Assembly (NCBI GenBank): GCA_012799425.1
Contig: JAAZLF010000239.1
Coordinates: forward strand, 1 to 5,800
Reading direction: 5' to 3'
Length of the DNA stretch: 5,800 nt
DNA from: Actinomycetales bacterium
GTDB lineage: Bacteria; Actinomycetota; Actinomycetes; Actinomycetales; Dermabacteraceae
Both the position numbers and the translations under genes were made by a program. The notes beneath the pieces were generated by a model, which ran no database searches, was not told the origin of the DNA, and saw only the letters and a program-made list of their open reading frames with translations. Below are positions 3,691-5,800 of this stretch, in pieces (position 1 is the first letter of the stretch; each line of letters begins with the position of its first letter).

Positions 3691-5800
3691 ATGTGGAGTT
3701 TCCTGCGCGGGAAGAAGCGGTCGGAGCGTTCGGGCGAGGACGCCCCGATTCGCGACGACGCCCTGTCGGCCCTGGCCCGTGAGCGCCGCGGCGCCCCCGC
3801 CGAGAGCGCCGGCACGAGCGAGCCCGAACGGCCCGCCCCCGCCGCCGAGCAGCCGTCGCCGGCGCAGGGAGAGGAGCCGAGCAGCTACGAGGTGGTCGTC
3901 GATCGTCACCTCGACGAGGTGGGCGCCGGCATCGCTCCCGAGCAGGACGAGGACGACCTCCCGCCCGCCACGCACGAGCATCGCCCGCTGAGCCGCGACG
4001 ACAGGGTCGCCGACGCGCTGGACCGCTGGTCCCAGCAGATCACCGGCGGATTGGACGCGCCGTCCTTCCTCACCCAGATCCGGGCCGGCGGGACGGTGCT
4101 CGACCTGACGCACTCCCACCCCTCCGGCCTGGCTCAGCTGCTGGCCGGTCGCGGTCCCACCCGCCTGTCCTCCCTCGTGCGCGAAGTGGGGGCGCTGGCC
4201 GATGCGCGCGCCCACGCCCGCTCGATCCGGGAGATCGCCGAGCGCCACGCGGAGGAGGTGGGTCTGACCACCTGCCACCTCGGCATCGGTGAGGCGATCT
4301 GGTACCCCGAGGACGGCTCCGCCCCGATCCATGCGCCCGTGCTGGTGCGCCCGATCACCCTGCGCCTGCGCGGCAACGCCCGCGAGGACGTCGACCTAGA
4401 GGTCGACGCGACCGCCGACCTCAACCCCGTCCTGCTGCGCTCCCTGCGCGAGGCCGGCGTGGCCGTCGACGCACGCGCGCTGCTGGCCACCACCGACAGC
4501 AGCCACGGCTTCGACCCCACCCCGGTGCTCGACGCGTTCCGCTCGCTCGGACAGCCGCTGCCCGGCTTCCGCGTGGTGCACGCCCTCGTGGTCGGCAACC
4601 TGATGGACGCCGCGGGCTCGGTCGCCGAGGACCTCGCCTCCGACCGGCCCGACTGGTCCTCCTCCCCGCTGGTGGCCGCGCTCGCCGGCGATGAGGGGGC
4701 GCGCGCCGTGGTGCGCGGGGACGAGGCCGCCGCCGAGGTCGCCGAGGTCCCCGAGAGCGAGCTGGTCGCCGCGGTCGACCCCGGCCACCGCGAGGTGCTC
4801 GCCCGCGTCCTGGCCGGCCAGGATCTCGCCGTCGCGACCCCTCCCGGCACCACCAGCCTCGACCTGGTGGTCGACCTCGCCGAGGAGCTCAACGCCCGCG
4901 GCCGCTCCGTGCTGATCGTCTCGCAGCGTCGGCGCAATCTCGTCCAGCTCGTCGAGATCGCCCAGCAGCGCGGCCTCGAGGAGCTGGTCTTCGACCTCTC
5001 TCCCGACCCGTCGCTGCAGCGCAACGCCTCCGCCGCCCTGCTGCGCAGCCTCCGCCGAGCGGGCTCCCACGGCCTGGGCCCCGAGGACGTCGCTCCCGAG
5101 GAGCTCGCCGAGAGCCGCGACATCCTGGTGGGCCACGTCGAGGCGATGCACCGCCTCCAGCAGCCGTGGGACGCCTCCGCGCACGACGCCATCTCCGCGC
5201 TCGCGGCGCTGACCCGGCTCAGCCCCGCCCCGCGCACCCAGGTGCGCCTGCGAGCCGATCTCGCCGCGCGGATGATCGGCGAGGAGCGCGACCGCTACGC
5301 CGCCTCTCTGCGGGAGGCCGCGGAGGTCGGCGTGCTCAGCACCGGTCCCGAGCACACCGCCTGGTACGGCGCACCGATCAGCAGCGACACCCAGGCGGCC
5401 CGCGCCGAGGAGCTCATCGACGAGCTGCGCGAGCAGACCCTGCCCCAGCTGCGACGGGCCTGCGCCCGCGCCGGAGGGGAGCTCGGCCTCACCGAGCCCA
5501 CCACCCTCGCCCAGCTCGAGGAGCGCCTGGCCCTGCTTGACCGGGTGCGCACCCTGCTGGGCACCTTCCAGGCCGCGGTATTCTCGGCACCGCTGGCGGA
5601 TCTCGTCGCCGCCACCGCCGAGAAGCGGTGGCGCGAGGAGCGGGGCGTCACGATGGGCTTCGGCGTGCGTCGCCGCCTGCGCAAGGACGCCGCCGCGCTG
5701 CAGCGCCCGGCGGCTCTCTCCCCGGACCTCCACAAGGATCTCGGCGAGGCCCGGGAGGTCGCCGAGACCTGGCGGCGCGCCGCTCTCGAGCCCGCCGAAG
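3691..5800 (+). CDS. Large DUF4011/superfamily-1 helicase-like protein, 3' end outside window
   Basis: The frame is open for 703 codons to the right edge with no stop. Residues 1-10 are a basic, aromatic start (MWSFLRGKKR). Residues 11-97 are acidic, proline- and alanine-rich, and probably disordered. About 105-345 resembles the N-terminal region of DUF4011-type large helicases: DALDRWSQQI (108-117), GGTVLDLTHSHPSGLAQLLAG (133-153) and TRLSSLVREVGALADARA (157-174). Residues 361-440 align with the first helicase motifs: VDPGHREVLARVLAGQDLAV, then the P-loop position TPPGTTSL (383-390), then the motif-Ia strand RSVLIVSQRRRNLVQL (405-420). The P-loop lacks the invariant Gly-Lys of GPPGTGKS, so canonical ATP binding is doubtful. 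Residues about 470-703 are alpha-helical, with coiled-coil-like stretches. Walker B and later helicase motifs, and any C-terminal nuclease domain, would lie beyond the edge. It is separated from the DeoR-type gene by a hairpin, so it is probably its own unit. Family assignment is by recalled motif similarity; DNA or RNA processing is the likely role. Confidence 0.65.
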   Translation, partial: MWSFLRGKKRSERSGEDAPIRDDALSALARERRGAPAESAGTSEPERPAPAAEQPSPAQGEEPSSYEVVVDRHLDEVGAGIAPEQDEDDLPPATHEHRPLSRDDRVADALDRWSQQITGGLDAPSFLTQIRAGGTVLDLTHSHPSGLAQLLAGRGPTRLSSLVREVGALADARAHARSIREIAERHAEEVGLTTCHLGIGEAIWYPEDGSAPIHAPVLVRPITLRLRGNAREDVDLEVDATADLNPVLLRSLREAGVAVDARALLATTDSSHGFDPTPVLDAFRSLGQPLPGFRVVHALVVGNLMDAAGSVAEDLASDRPDWSSSPLVAALAGDEGARAVVRGDEAAAEVAEVPESELVAAVDPGHREVLARVLAGQDLAVATPPGTTSLDLVVDLAEELNARGRSVLIVSQRRRNLVQLVEIAQQRGLEELVFDLSPDPSLQRNASAALLRSLRRAGSHGLGPEDVAPEELAESRDILVGHVEAMHRLQQPWDASAHDAISALAALTRLSPAPRTQVRLRADLAARMIGEERDRYAASLREAAEVGVLSTGPEHTAWYGAPISSDTQAARAEELIDELREQTLPQLRRACARAGGELGLTEPTTLAQLEERLALLDRVRTLLGTFQAAVFSAPLADLVAATAEKRWREERGVTMGFGVRRRLRKDAAALQRPAALSPDLHKDLGEAREVAETWRRAALEPAE

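Noticed and set aside
2632..4332. 566-codon minus-strand open frame spanning the DeoR-type gene and the start of the helicase-like gene
   Set aside because: It crosses two real genes, an intergenic hairpin and two promoter regions, with no motif and no plausible start signal. Long antisense frames are expected at this GC content.
4396..5733. 445- and 367-codon minus-strand open frames inside the helicase-like gene
   Set aside because: Composition is Gly/Arg/Ala/Ser-rich without domain signatures, whereas the plus-strand frame continues the family-like motifs unbroken from 3691.

Overview
The window is very GC-rich, gene-dense DNA. Codon third positions are almost always G or C, and at least three starts look leaderless (TANNNT box 6-8 bases before the start codon). 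With the gene families present, this points to a high-GC Actinomycetota chromosome. Micrococcales (for example a Brachybacterium-like organism) is plausible, but the genus is inference. Nothing looks like a phage, insertion sequence, plasmid gene or CRISPR array.

Layout: (i) a tRNA-Arg(CCU) on the minus strand at the left edge; (ii) a plus-strand gene (150-1583) encoding one polypeptide that joins a MobA-like nucleotidyltransferase to a nitrilase/omega-amidase-type hydrolase; (iii) a plus-strand gene (1634-2278) for a membrane-anchored CopC-type periplasmic copper-binding protein, ending at a strong hairpin; (iv) a small minus-strand gene (2351-2554) for a 67-residue MT0933-like antitoxin-family protein that converges on the same hairpin; (v) a divergently transcribed DeoR-family sugar-type regulator (2719-3576); (vi) the first 703 codons of a very large plus-strand gene (3691 to beyond the right edge) resembling actinobacterial DUF4011/superfamily-1 helicase-like proteins, but with a P-loop that has lost its lysine.

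The genes do not form one pathway. They look like independent core or lineage-specific units: most have their own promoter-like box, and two hairpins separate transcripts. The regulator has no sugar operon next to it in the window, and the antitoxin-like gene has no toxin partner beside it.

Most worth following up are the MobA-nitrilase fusion and the degenerate Walker A motif of the large helicase-like protein. Evidence for an undescribed system is modest, and no multi-gene novel system is visible.
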